From CAWDMC01 sp963803295 (GTDB lineage: Bacteria; Acidobacteriota; Terriglobia; UBA7540): a stretch of DNA of 64,000 bases. Numbering within the stretch: position 1 is the first letter of the stretch; the number at the start of each line of letters is the position of its first letter. Under the pieces are notes generated by a model. That model did no database searches and was not told where the DNA came from. It worked only from the letters and a program-made list of their open reading frames with translations. Below, in pieces: positions 44,524-53,734 of this stretch. Both the position numbers and the translations under genes were made by a program. Location of the stretch: NCBI GenBank assembly GCA_963803295.1, contig CAWDMC010000011.1, positions 62,001-126,000 of the forward strand, in the 5' to 3' direction.

Positions 44524-45516
44524 CTAAACAGGCACCCTCAGATTCGCTTGTCCCAGGACCTCCGGATTCACGATGTTGTCAGGCCGACTACCCGACAGGA
44601 TGGCAGCCATCTGAGCGGCGGCGGTCTGGCGCAGGTCGACGAGCGATTCCTCCGAATTGAAGGCGGCGTGCGGAGTGATGATCGTTCGCGGATGCCGCAA
44701 CAGAGGATCGGTGGGGTCCGGCGGTTCCTGCGGGAGGACATCCAGGCCCGCGCCCGCGATCATACCCTGATCGAGCGCTTCCACCAGCGCCGCCCCATCA
44801 ATTACGCTTCCACGTGACGTGTTGATCAGAAATGATGTGGGTTTCATCTGCCTGAGCGCCACCAGATCGAACAGAGCACGTGTTTCATTGGTCAGCGGAA
44901 CGTGAATCGAAATATAGTCGCTTCGCTCGAGCAGGCCTGCAAAGGATACCACTTCCACCTCGAACCCGGCGAGCGAGGCGCGATCGGCATAGGGATCAAA
45001 CACAATGACCCTTAACCCCAGTCCACTTGCCTTGCGGTAGAGCGCTCTGCCGATCCTGCCGAATCCCACGATGCCGAGCGTCCGCCCTCGCACGCGATAC
45101 AGTGGCGTGTGGGCTTGCAGATCGTAGACGCCCGACTTGATGGCTCGATCGTAGAAGGTCACCTTGCGCGCCAGGGACAAGAGCAAGGCCAGGGCGTGGT
45201 CCGACACTTCTTCCACGCAATAGGAAGGCACATTGGTCACGACGATGCCGAGTCGGGTAGCTTCGGTGACGTCGATATTGTCGAGCCCGATGCCAAGCCG
45301 GCCGATCGACACACAATGGGGCGATTGCTGGATGACTTTCGCAGTGACCGGTTTCCAGCAGGTCAGGATCCCATCGGCCTCGGGAGCAAGCGACACCAAT
45401 TCTGCCTCCGACCCCGTTTCGGCAGCCACGAGTCGCGCGTCTACCCGCGCCAGAACCGCGCGCTCGATTTCGAGGTCTTTCCAGGCGTAATCGCTGACTA
45501 AGACGACCCGGTCCAT
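44524..45516 (-). CDS. D-2-hydroxyacid dehydrogenase family protein
   Basis: This 330-residue NAD-dependent dehydrogenase belongs to the phosphoglycerate dehydrogenase/CtBP-like group. The motifs are GRLGIGLDNIDV, the nucleotide site GIVGFGRIGRALYRKA, NTSRGSVIDG with the catalytic Arg, GLDVLPQEPPDP with Glu, and ITPHAAF with His. No ACT domain is present, so serine biosynthesis is unlikely. Its place between an SDR and a sugar MFS gene suggests reduction or oxidation of a sugar-derived 2-keto or 2-hydroxy acid. The ATG at 45516 is near the weak site GGGAGTCTCTC. Confidence 0.9.
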   Translation of the reverse strand: MDRVVLVSDYAWKDLEIERAVLARVDARLVAAETGSEAELVSLAPEADGILTCWKPVTAKVIQQSPHCVSIGRLGIGLDNIDVTEATRLGIVVTNVPSYCVEEVSDHALALLLSLARKVTFYDRAIKSGVYDLQAHTPLYRVRGRTLGIVGFGRIGRALYRKASGLGLRVIVFDPYADRASLAGFEVEVVSFAGLLERSDYISIHVPLTNETRALFDLVALRQMKPTSFLINTSRGSVIDGAALVEALDQGMIAGAGLDVLPQEPPDPTDPLLRHPRTIITPHAAFNSEESLVDLRQTAAAQMAAILSGSRPDNIVNPEVLGQANLRVPV

Positions 45517-45536
45517 TGAGAGACTCCCTGCCCGCT

Positions 45537-45647
45537 GAGAATTCAGAATGCCGAGAATTCAGAATAGGGTGGCCCGACCAGATTGGGAGAGGGCGGACTT
45601 TCATTCCCCGTCATAAGCCGTTTGCTGTTACAGGGCTTTCAGCCCTG
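45537..45647. repeat. Direct repeat and hairpin between dehydrogenase and MFS genes
   Basis: GAGAATTCAGAAT occurs twice (45537-45549 and 45553-45565, 16-base period). A 7-bp hairpin CAGGGCT ttc AGCCCTG lies at 45631-45647. The hairpin lacks a T-run; it may attenuate readthrough from the MFS gene. Confidence 0.5.
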
Positions 45648-45721
45648 AACCACCGCCCTCCCACCACGTTGCCACTATAATGTGTAAGCCCTCATTGCAA
45701 TCGCGAGAGCGCCGACAAGAT

Positions 45722-47119
45722 CTACTCCACAGGCTCCGCTGCTTCACTTGCGGGAGCTGGGAAGGATTTCGTCCAGGATTGGCCTATCGCCTCGATGCTC
45801 CTACCCTTGGTCTCCGGCACCAGCCACCACGCAAAGAGAAGCGCGGCTCCACAAACTACGGCATACATCCAGAACAGGCCGGCCGCTGATCCGAACCGCT
45901 GCTCCACCGAGTGCATGACGGGGGCGAGGGCCTGGGTGGAGGAATACGCGCTGATCCAGACCACGACCGCCGCCAGGGATTGTCCTTTGGCGCGAATCCG
46001 GGTGGGAAAAATCTCGGACATGATCAGCCAAGCCAAAGGCGCCAGGCTCATGGCGTAGGTCCCGATACACAGGAACATCGCCAGGACCACGTAGGTTCCC
46101 ATCATATTGAAATGGAAGAAAGTCCCGAGGAATAGTTGACCAAGGCCCATGCCCGCCACACCCCACAGTAACAGCGGGCGTCTTCCCAAGCGATCCACCA
46201 GTAGCAACGCCGCCACCGTGCACACGAAGTTCCAGCAGTTGAAGACAATCGTCTGCGCCAAGGCGGCGCTAACCACGGTGAAGCCAGCCTTCTGAAAGAT
46301 AATCGGGGCGTAAAAAGTAAGGGGACTCACACCCGTCCACTGTTGAAAGAACGCCAAGCCGACTGTGATGAGAAGCGCGGTGCGAACGCCCGGCTGAATA
46401 AGTTCGGCCAAGCTGCCGGACTCGCTGGAAGCGACCTCTTTAATCTCTCCAATCTCCCTGAAAGCATGATCGCGGCCGTCCACTCGAGTAAGGATGTCCA
46501 GAGCCTCTTGTTCGCGGTTCTGTTGGACCAGCCAGCGGGGGCTTTCGGGCACCAGAAAAAGTCCCGCGAGCAGGATGAAGACGGGAACCAACGCCGAAGC
46601 AAACATGGCACGCCAGTTCCCGTTGAACGACAGAAAATAGGCCACCACTATTGAAGTCGTTGAGCCGATCACGATAGCCAACTGGTTCAGGGTAACCAGG
46701 CGGCCGCGAATGCGCGCTGGGGCTACCTCCGCAATGTACATGGGAGAGACAACCGAGGCTGCCCCGACCCCGACGCCGCCGATGATCCGATAGATGTTGA
46801 AATGACCGATGCTGTGAATCATCGCCGTGCCGATGGCGCAGATGCCAAAGAGCACGTCAGCCAAGATCAAGGCCTTTTTGCGTCCCACCTGGTCGCTGAA
46901 CCAGCCGGCCAGGAAGGGCCCGGTAATGCATCCGATGCTAGCGCTGCCGAGGGCAAAGCCCAACTGACCGGCGGTGAGAGAAAACTGCTTCTGCAAAAAG
47001 ATGACGGCGCCGGAAATGATGGAAAGGTCGTAGCCGAAGAGAAAGCCGCCAACGGCCGCGACCAGGGAAATCAGGTAGACATAGGCCTTGCTTGACGCAC
47101 CCTCACATTGAGTGGCCAT
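45722..47119 (-). CDS. MFS sugar:proton symporter (sugar porter family)
   Basis: This 465-residue, 12-helix transporter belongs to the sugar porter family. Its family marks are GYDLSIISGAVIFLQ (helix 1), FSDQVGRKKALILADV with the R-x-G-R-[KR] loop, GGVGVGAASVVSPMYIAEVA with the PxYxxE element, and LVPESPRWLV. QQWTGVSPLTFYAPIIFQKAG covers the sugar-binding helix 7, and VDRLGRRPLLLWG and the PETKGRS end follow. It matches xylose, arabinose, galactose or inositol importers. It lies 33 bases after the dehydrogenase stop at 47153. It probably brings in a product of the nearby glycoside hydrolases (inference). Confidence 0.95.
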   Translation of the reverse strand: MATQCEGASSKAYVYLISLVAAVGGFLFGYDLSIISGAVIFLQKQFSLTAGQLGFALGSASIGCITGPFLAGWFSDQVGRKKALILADVLFGICAIGTAMIHSIGHFNIYRIIGGVGVGAASVVSPMYIAEVAPARIRGRLVTLNQLAIVIGSTTSIVVAYFLSFNGNWRAMFASALVPVFILLAGLFLVPESPRWLVQQNREQEALDILTRVDGRDHAFREIGEIKEVASSESGSLAELIQPGVRTALLITVGLAFFQQWTGVSPLTFYAPIIFQKAGFTVVSAALAQTIVFNCWNFVCTVAALLLVDRLGRRPLLLWGVAGMGLGQLFLGTFFHFNMMGTYVVLAMFLCIGTYAMSLAPLAWLIMSEIFPTRIRAKGQSLAAVVVWISAYSSTQALAPVMHSVEQRFGSAAGLFWMYAVVCGAALLFAWWLVPETKGRSIEAIGQSWTKSFPAPASEAAEPVE

Positions 47120-47152
47120 AGACAGACTCGCTCGACCGGTTCGGAAGGATTC

Positions 47153-48151
47153 CTACTTCAAAACGCTGGCGTCGCGTCGCGTTTGAATTCGATACAAGGG
47201 TTCGAGACCTGCTGCCAGCCGATCGATATTCTCCGCCGCACAACCGGCGCGCCGCCGCCACGTTGCGTCCGTGTTGCCGGAAATATGGGGAGTCGCAATC
47301 ACGTTCGGCAACTTCAGCAACGGATCGTCTGGGTTCGGGGGTTCGGAGCCGAAGACGTCGAGTGCCGCACCGGCCAAACGCCCTGTGGTGAGCGCGACAT
47401 AGAGAGCCTTCTCATCTACCAGCGCTCCGCGAGCGACGTTGATTAGAAAAGCGCTTGGCTTCATCAATCCTAGCCGGCGCTCATTGATCAGGTGCCGGGT
47501 CTCGTCATCAAGATGCAAATGCAAGGAAACAAAATCACTCTCGACGATCATTTTCTCAAGATCCGGTGGCTTACCGACAAACTCCAACCCAAATTCTTTC
47601 TGCTCTTCGGGCGCCACTTCCCGAATGTCGATGGCCCGGATCCGCATTCCAAACGCTTTGGCTCGGCTAGCTAACTCACGAGCGCTGGCGCCGAAGCCGA
47701 CCAGTCCCAAAATGCGGTTCTCCAATTCGGATCCCAGAGGCCGGTTGAGAATACGCTTAACGAGGTTTTCCTGGGTTGCTTTCCAGTGACGCGAAAGCAT
47801 GATCATAAACATCACAGCGCATTCCGCCAGAGGAAGACCAGAAAACTTCCCGGGAGTGTTCGCCACCGGAATATTCTTGTTCGCCCAGTATTCGAGATCG
47901 AAATGATCGACACCGGTCCCGAGGACTTGCCACAGTTTCACGGAGGTGGCAACATCCGCCATCGCGCGCGTTCCTACCGAGCCCCCATAATCAATGACCA
48001 CCTCGACGTCCGCGAATTGAGGCGCCAGAGGAGCCTTTCGATCGTAGATCCTCAAGTCATGGCGGCCACTCACCGCCTCCACGACCCCGATTTCCGCTAC
48101 GTGTCCGGGCTCGGCAGGGCCAAGCAAAAGAACCTTCAGCGATTTCGGCAT
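47153..48151 (-). CDS. D-2-hydroxyacid dehydrogenase, second copy
   Basis: This is a 332-residue NAD-dependent 2-hydroxyacid dehydrogenase. Visible sites are VLGTGVDHFDLEYW, a variant nucleotide site LGLVGFGASARELASRAKAF (the third Gly is replaced), INVARGALVDEKALY with the catalytic Arg, LDVFGSEPPNPDDPLL with Glu, and ATPHISGNTD with His. The start at 48151 has AAGGGGGA about 9 bases upstream, and the aldolase gene ends 15 bases before it, so the two are surely co-transcribed. It is only distantly similar to the dehydrogenase at 44524, so the two probably act on different substrates. Confidence 0.9.
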   Translation of the reverse strand: MPKSLKVLLLGPAEPGHVAEIGVVEAVSGRHDLRIYDRKAPLAPQFADVEVVIDYGGSVGTRAMADVATSVKLWQVLGTGVDHFDLEYWANKNIPVANTPGKFSGLPLAECAVMFMIMLSRHWKATQENLVKRILNRPLGSELENRILGLVGFGASARELASRAKAFGMRIRAIDIREVAPEEQKEFGLEFVGKPPDLEKMIVESDFVSLHLHLDDETRHLINERRLGLMKPSAFLINVARGALVDEKALYVALTTGRLAGAALDVFGSEPPNPDDPLLKLPNVIATPHISGNTDATWRRRAGCAAENIDRLAAGLEPLYRIQTRRDASVLK

Positions 48152-48166
48152 AGCAGCTTATCCCCC

Positions 48167-48940
48167 TTAGGAGCGCACAGCCTCAATCCAGCGGCGCGAC
48201 TCCGCCGCGAGATAGAAGTCGTCACCGCCTATCAGCAGAAGGGGGACGCCTAAGGCCGCGCAACGCTTAGCGTGATCCATGCTGTAAGCAGCCGTGCCCA
48301 TGATTTTGTTGAATTTCCGGCAGGCGTCACGCACCTTCTCAAAAGCGGCAATATAAGTGGGACTCTCGAACTGCTTAAACGCACCGAGTGAAATCGAGAG
48401 ATCCATCGGACCGATGCAGACACCATCAAATCCCTCTACACCGACGATCTCCTCGATATTCTCGACGGCTTCGCGGGATTCGATGATCCCGAGAACGATC
48501 ATCGCCTCATTGGCGGTGCGGAAATACTCATCGGCATCTAAACCACACATGCCGGCCCGTCGCGGTCCGTAGCCGCGAATTCCCGCGGGCGGATACAGGC
48601 ACGACTGCGCCAGTTGCCGGGCCTCGTCACCAGTGTTAATGAAAGGACAGATCACCCCAGGCGATCCCAGGTCTAGAAACAGGCGAATCGCATCCCGATC
48701 GAGGCGCAGCGGACGCGCCAGCAAAACGGCATCGGTGTGGGCCACCGACTGTAGCATGGCTCGCACCACGGCCCCTGTATTGGGAGCGTGTTCCGTGTCG
48801 GCGATTAGCCAGTCGTATCCAACACGGCCAAGAAGCTCAGACACGATAGGGTCAGAAAGCGCAATCTGCGCGCCCAGGCAAACTTCGCCCTTTCGGAGTC
48901 TGGCTTTCAGTTTCCTGGCCTTTTCGAGTTCGGCAATCAT
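48167..48940 (-). CDS. HpcH/HpaI-family class II aldolase
   Basis: This is a 257-residue aldolase of the 2-keto-3-deoxy sugar-acid type. Its marks are GYDWLIADTEHAP, SPGVICPFINTGDEAR, PPAGIRGYGPRRAG, IESREAVENIEEI and GVCIGPMDLSISLG with the metal Asp. Such enzymes cleave 2-keto-3-deoxy acids (for example from L-rhamnonate, L-fuconate or glucarate) to pyruvate and an aldehyde. As first gene of the minus-strand group, next to two dehydrogenases and a sugar importer and near GH29 and GH106, a rhamnonate or fuconate route is reasonable but unproved. Confidence 0.9.
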   Translation of the reverse strand: MIAELEKARKLKARLRKGEVCLGAQIALSDPIVSELLGRVGYDWLIADTEHAPNTGAVVRAMLQSVAHTDAVLLARPLRLDRDAIRLFLDLGSPGVICPFINTGDEARQLAQSCLYPPAGIRGYGPRRAGMCGLDADEYFRTANEAMIVLGIIESREAVENIEEIVGVEGFDGVCIGPMDLSISLGAFKQFESPTYIAAFEKVRDACRKFNKIMGTAAYSMDHAKRCAALGVPLLLIGGDDFYLAAESRRWIEAVRS

Positions 48941-49129
48941 GTTTTCCCCTTCCTCTGCTGCAAGACGAACAGGCCACGCTCACAACAAGCTACGCTTGCG
49001 GGTCATTCCGGCAATGTTAATCTCGTCGCCCGCACACCCATTCGTAATCGTCACGGGAATCTCTAAGGTCTGGACAGCATAATCCGTCCGACGGAAAGCC
49101 GTCAATGGGGCCCCAGGTATGGATGGGGA

Positions 49130-52100
49130 TTACCGGGTCAGAAGGCTAGCCAGGTCGGGTCTACCGGTCCCGTTTTGCACGGCAAAATGGAACTTCTTTC
49201 CGTCGCGGGTACGGATTTCCAATGAATCCGTCATATTGGAGATCCCAACGGGTTGGTGTTTCAGTTTTGAATTCTTCACATTTTCAATGTTTGCGATCTT
49301 CAGCTCGACCGCGCCCGCGCCGTTGCCGCTGACAAACTTGAAGGTGTCACGGTCAATCGCAATGGTTCCGAAATACGGCGAACCTGCCCCTAACCCGTAG
49401 GTCAACAGGTACCTTTTCTGGGACGGGGGGTTGCGGACTGCGGGATAGATCAGTGCGTCCGACGGCGCCGTGTCCGCTCGAGCTGAAGGATGGGTCGGAA
49501 TTAAGGTCGGCCGCTCACTTGCAGTAGATGTTTGCGCGGCTTGGGCTTGGGGTCTAGTGAGAATCACGGGGATCTCAGACTGCACCGCGGCGGCACTCTT
49601 CCCTGCTGGCGCTACCTGTCTGCTTTCATTGGCCGTTGGGTTGGGCGCAGAAGCCGTATTCCCGGGTGGTGAGGAGGAATGCCCTTGATCTGGAGTCGAT
49701 CCAGTTGCAACCGGCTGGCGCGGGCGAATGGGCTGCTCCGAAGGAAGACGCGCCAGAAGGTTTTCGATCTGGCCGGAATAGCTCCGCATGATTCCGGCTA
49801 ACGGCTCGCCACCCGAGGCCAGGGCTTTGGCCTGCTTGCGAAGGCTCTTGAGCGTGGTCTGATCACTTTGCTGGATCGCGTTGTTGAGGTCTCTCTGAAA
49901 CCGTTGCAGCGTTTCGAGGTCCTGGCCGGAGAGGCTCGGAGCCGAGGGCGTTACCTTCGGAGTCTCGGCGGGTGGCGCTGGTAGATCCGGCACCGTTTTC
50001 GGGACTTCTATGGGAGGCGAAGTCGATTGCTCGGGCCTAGCCGCCGGCGTTTGGACTGGCTGGGACTGGACCGATGGCTCTTGTTTCAACTTAGGGGTGC
50101 GCGGACGGAGAACAGCGTAGCCTATCAAGGTGGCGGCAATCACCGTCGCACCGGCGATTCCCAGACCGATCGGCTGTTTCCACAGAGGCGGTTGGACGGA
50201 TGAAATCTGCGCGGGCGGTCCAGCCAAGGGCTTGGCCGGATGAATGGGTGTGGCGGCAACCACGGCCCGAACTGAAACCGCTGATGTGGTGTCGGCTTTT
50301 GTCGCCCTTGGTGGCGGTGCAAATGGTGTTTCAAGGCGACGGTCCGCTGCCGCCGATCCGAACAGGAGAGTCGCGCTTGCGTCCGGGCCTACTGCCGGCG
50401 TTCCACGGGGCGCACCGAGGGGAGCAGATTGTTCTTGACGCACCCCTTCTGGCTGGCTCAATCGCTCTTCGCGCCGCTGGATCTCCCCTCTCCGCTTGGC
50501 GTCTTCTCGGATTTGCTCCTCCTGACCATGGCGGGCCTGGGCCAACTGGAGTTCGAGCGCCCGGCTACCCTTGAAATTACGAAGGGCAGCCTCAGCCTCC
50601 CGAATGGCATCTGGGAAACGCCCCTGGTTTTGGAGCGCCTGGATGGACTGGCAAATCGCCTCGACCTTGCGTTCCTCCGCCAGCAACTTCTCCCGCGACG
50701 CCTCCACGAGTACGCCGCAAACCTCCGGGCTGTCGCCGAACTGCCCCAGCAATTGCTCGCCGCTTTGAATCGCCTGGTCGTATTGACCGGCGTCTACCAT
50801 CTTCCAAACCAACGCGACTTCACGCTTCAGGCGAAGGCGCTGCGTTGCCGCCGCCTGCCGGCTCCTGGCAGTCTCCCCCAGGCGTGCGAGTTGGGGATTC
50901 TGAGGGAACTCGCTGGCGAGTAAGTCCGCCCGTTCGATAGCCTCTTCGTATTCCTGCTTGTCGATAAGGGCCTGGATTGCCGCGGCTCCCTGCTGGAGTC
51001 TTCGATGCCTCTCCAACCCCTCCCGCGCGCTGGCGAGGGCCAGCTCAAATTCGCCCACGTCCCGAAACTCAGCTTCGAACCCTCCCAGCAGCGCAATCAC
51101 CTCATCGTAACGACCTTCAGCAGTCATTTGCCGTGCGGACACCAGAGCTTCCTGCATCTGTCGCCGGCGATCGCGTTGCGATCGCGCCTGCTGGACTTGC
51201 GCCAGAACGGCGGCGGCCTCAGGATTAGCAGAGTCGAGCTCGATTGTCTTCTCCAGGAGCGCCTCGGCCGCCGTAATGTTCCCCTGATCGAGAGCCTGGC
51301 GGCCGGCTTCCAAGCCGCGGCGGATCTCCGCAACTCGAAACGACTCCCGCCGGGCCGACTCGAGCATCGACCTCGCCCCCTCCTGACGCGGATCAATTTT
51401 CAGCACCTCTTCCAGCATGCGGCAAGCCTCGTCGTATTGGCCCTGCCCGATGAGCCGCCGTCCTTGGTCGAGATAAGGCTGGATCCTGCCGGTAAGCTCC
51501 GCCCGCTTCAACTCAGCCGTGACACTGACTAGCAGGCTTTTTGCCAGATCATTACTGCTGTCTAGTGCTAACGCCTTTCGCAGGACCTCGCGGGCCGGAA
51601 CGAACTCTTTCTTTTCAGCCAATTCCCGTCCCTGCTTTACCATCTCGATTACAGCATCGCGATCGAGCCCCCGCGCGACCGAATCAAGATCGAGCACGAG
51701 ATCATCAAGAGCCTGAAAACGCTGCGCGGGATCCTTGTTGAGGCACTTGCTAACCAGTTCCTCCAAGGCGGGAGGAAGGTCAGGCGCTATCCCGCAAAGT
51801 GACGGTGGATCCCCGGAAACAAGCTTGGCCATAACGTCGCCGAGATCATGTCCTTCGAATGGCTTGCGATACGAGAGGAATTCATAAATGACGATACCCA
51901 CGGAAAAAATGTCGGACCGGGCGTCCACATGGTTGCCCCGCAACTGCTCGGGAGACATGTAATTGACCGTTCCCATGATCATGCCGGAAGAAGTCATGGT
52001 GGCGGTTGTCAGGTGAACGATTCCGAAGTCCACAACTTTGGTATTACCGCTGTGCGTGAGGACAATATTGGCGGGCTTAATGTCGCGGTGAACGACGCCA

Positions 52101-52486
52101 CGCTTGTGGGCGTAGTCAAGCCCACGGCAGAATTGGCCGATGATATTCAGCTTTTTGGCAAGCGGGACCGGCTCGCGGCGGGCGATAATGCGATCGAGAC
52201 TCTCGCCCTCGAGTAGTTCCATGGCAATGAACGGAGTGCCATCACCCTCGCCTAGCTCGTAGATTGTGACAATGTTCGGATGCTGAAGATTCCCTGCAGC
52301 CTGTGCTTCACGGTAGAAGCGCCTCAGCAGGTTCTTGTCCTCGACCAGCTTGGGATTGATAGTTTTCAAGGCAACCAGGCGGCCAATATAGGGATCGCGG
52401 GCCTTATACACGATCCCCATGGCGCCACGTCCCAGCACCTCCACGATTTCGTATTTGCCGAGTTTCTCGACAACCTTCTCAGCCAC
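49130..52486 (-). CDS. Ser/Thr protein kinase with TPR-like repeats
   Basis: This 1118-residue kinase starts at a GTG (52486) with GAGG upstream. The kinase domain (about residues 12-275) is intact: G-loop GRGAMGIVYKAR (19-30), K41, HRDIKPAN with D135, DFG at 153-155, and MSPEQLRG. Residues about 290-690 are Glu/Gln/Arg-rich helical repeats of the TPR/coiled type (GQYDEACRMLEEVLKIDPRQ and similar units). One membrane helix follows (PIGLGIAGATVIAATLIGYA, about residue 795), then a Pro/Ser/Thr-rich linker. A C-terminal exported domain (IAIDRDTFKFVSGNGAGAVE, KIANIENVKNSKLKH) resembles a small PH/GRAM-like beta domain. It is probably a membrane signalling kinase with cytosolic catalysis and an outside sensor. 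Substrates are unknown. Confidence 0.93.
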   Translation of the reverse strand: MAEKVVEKLGKYEIVEVLGRGAMGIVYKARDPYIGRLVALKTINPKLVEDKNLLRRFYREAQAAGNLQHPNIVTIYELGEGDGTPFIAMELLEGESLDRIIARREPVPLAKKLNIIGQFCRGLDYAHKRGVVHRDIKPANIVLTHSGNTKVVDFGIVHLTTATMTSSGMIMGTVNYMSPEQLRGNHVDARSDIFSVGIVIYEFLSYRKPFEGHDLGDVMAKLVSGDPPSLCGIAPDLPPALEELVSKCLNKDPAQRFQALDDLVLDLDSVARGLDRDAVIEMVKQGRELAEKKEFVPAREVLRKALALDSSNDLAKSLLVSVTAELKRAELTGRIQPYLDQGRRLIGQGQYDEACRMLEEVLKIDPRQEGARSMLESARRESFRVAEIRRGLEAGRQALDQGNITAAEALLEKTIELDSANPEAAAVLAQVQQARSQRDRRRQMQEALVSARQMTAEGRYDEVIALLGGFEAEFRDVGEFELALASAREGLERHRRLQQGAAAIQALIDKQEYEEAIERADLLASEFPQNPQLARLGETARSRQAAATQRLRLKREVALVWKMVDAGQYDQAIQSGEQLLGQFGDSPEVCGVLVEASREKLLAEERKVEAICQSIQALQNQGRFPDAIREAEAALRNFKGSRALELQLAQARHGQEEQIREDAKRRGEIQRREERLSQPEGVRQEQSAPLGAPRGTPAVGPDASATLLFGSAAADRRLETPFAPPPRATKADTTSAVSVRAVVAATPIHPAKPLAGPPAQISSVQPPLWKQPIGLGIAGATVIAATLIGYAVLRPRTPKLKQEPSVQSQPVQTPAARPEQSTSPPIEVPKTVPDLPAPPAETPKVTPSAPSLSGQDLETLQRFQRDLNNAIQQSDQTTLKSLRKQAKALASGGEPLAGIMRSYSGQIENLLARLPSEQPIRPRQPVATGSTPDQGHSSSPPGNTASAPNPTANESRQVAPAGKSAAAVQSEIPVILTRPQAQAAQTSTASERPTLIPTHPSARADTAPSDALIYPAVRNPPSQKRYLLTYGLGAGSPYFGTIAIDRDTFKFVSGNGAGAVELKIANIENVKNSKLKHQPVGISNMTDSLEIRTRDGKKFHFAVQNGTGRPDLASLLTR

Positions 52487-52780
52487 GGCTGGCCTCGATC
52501 CATTCTTCGAGCGTCAGTGAAGAAAGAACATGACATGGCCTCACCCTATCTGATGAGAGGGTCAGGAGGTCCGGGTCTACGAAGAGCGACCTCAACGTCT
52601 ACCCCAACGACGAACCACAAAGATTAGTGAGTTTCACCCTCCACGAGTTTCCCTCGAACCTGAAGAATCGAGCCCTTCCCATTTTCCACCTTAATTCGGA
52701 AGCTAACCCCAGCGGTGAACAAAGTCAAGGGAGTCCACTTCAATCACATCGGTCACGTTGCCGCTGCGCTTCGATTCGGA

Positions 52781-53665
52781 TCACTCCTCAGCACAGCCCG
52801 GAAGCCCTGTACCCTGAGGATCTTCGGCAGAAGCCATCGTTAGGTGCTCCGTGAGCAGCTTCGCTGTTGCGTCCGGTTGCTCCTCCTGTGGAAGATGTGC
52901 GCAGTTCGGAATAAAGTGGATTTCCGAGTTCTCTAGCTCCTTATGCAAGCGGTTCCCCACACTCACTGGAACGACACGATCACGATCGCCCCAGATGATG
53001 AGCGTGCGCACTTTGATCGTCTTCAACTCGGAGATGAATTGGTCGAACCCCGCCGGCGGAATCTGTTTGGCGGTCTCCACCAGCGCCTCGCGCGCGCCAG
53101 GAAGCGCAAAAAAGCGGGCATATCGATCAATTCGTTCGGCGTCAACCTTGGAAGGATCGCGAATAATCCGCTTTAGCGTATGCGCCGCGACCCACCGGGC
53201 GGGCAACCGCCCAACAGCTTTGCCCAGCAGAGGGCGCCTCAAGATGGAAACGAAAAACGGCAACTCCTGCGGGTACGCAGCACTCGCTATCAGCACGAGG
53301 TTCCGGATGCGTTGATGTTCGCCCAGACCCCGCAATCTGAGAAAGGTCATGAGCGCCACCGCGCCTCCGTAGGAATGGCCGACCAGTACGACCTCGCGCA
53401 GATCCTTCGCTAGGATAAATGAGGTCACGAGGGCAGCTTGGTGGTGGAGTGAGTACTGATGGTCTCTGGGCTTCGGCGATAGGCCGTGGCCTTTGAGGTC
53501 CACCTCATAGAGCGTCGAACCTTTAATCAGAAGGGGCTCGATATCTTTCCAGGTCAGGTGCGACGAACCAAAGCCGTGCAACAGAACCATGCACAGTGGT
53601 CCCGATCCCACGATTCGGCAGTTCAAGTCGACGGTATCTGCTACTTGAGTGGTGGGTGTGCGCAT
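52781..53665 (-). CDS. Alpha/beta-fold hydrolase
   Basis: This 294-residue hydrolase has no signal peptide. The oxyanion block is VLLHGFGSSHLTW and the nucleophile Ser lies in LVGHSYGGAV. The acid Asp is in IIWGDRDRVVPVSVG and the His in FIPNCAHLPQEEQP. The lid region (about residues 130-200) is helical. The layout is that of esterases, C-C hydrolases and haloperoxidase-like enzymes; the substrate cannot be named. It is divergent from the hypothetical gene at 53735. Confidence 0.92.
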   Translation of the reverse strand: MRTPTTQVADTVDLNCRIVGSGPLCMVLLHGFGSSHLTWKDIEPLLIKGSTLYEVDLKGHGLSPKPRDHQYSLHHQAALVTSFILAKDLREVVLVGHSYGGAVALMTFLRLRGLGEHQRIRNLVLIASAAYPQELPFFVSILRRPLLGKAVGRLPARWVAAHTLKRIIRDPSKVDAERIDRYARFFALPGAREALVETAKQIPPAGFDQFISELKTIKVRTLIIWGDRDRVVPVSVGNRLHKELENSEIHFIPNCAHLPQEEQPDATAKLLTEHLTMASAEDPQGTGLPGCAEE

Positions 53666-53734
53666 TCAGCTTGGTCCTGTGGGTGCGAAAGCTTGTTGAC
53701 AACACGATCAAGCATCATGATCATAGGGGATCGC

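Noticed and set aside
53486..53734. N-terminal extension of the hypothetical gene at 53735
   Set aside because: It is antisense to the alpha/beta hydrolase gene and Cys/Ser-rich; the ATG at 53735 has a proper ribosome site.
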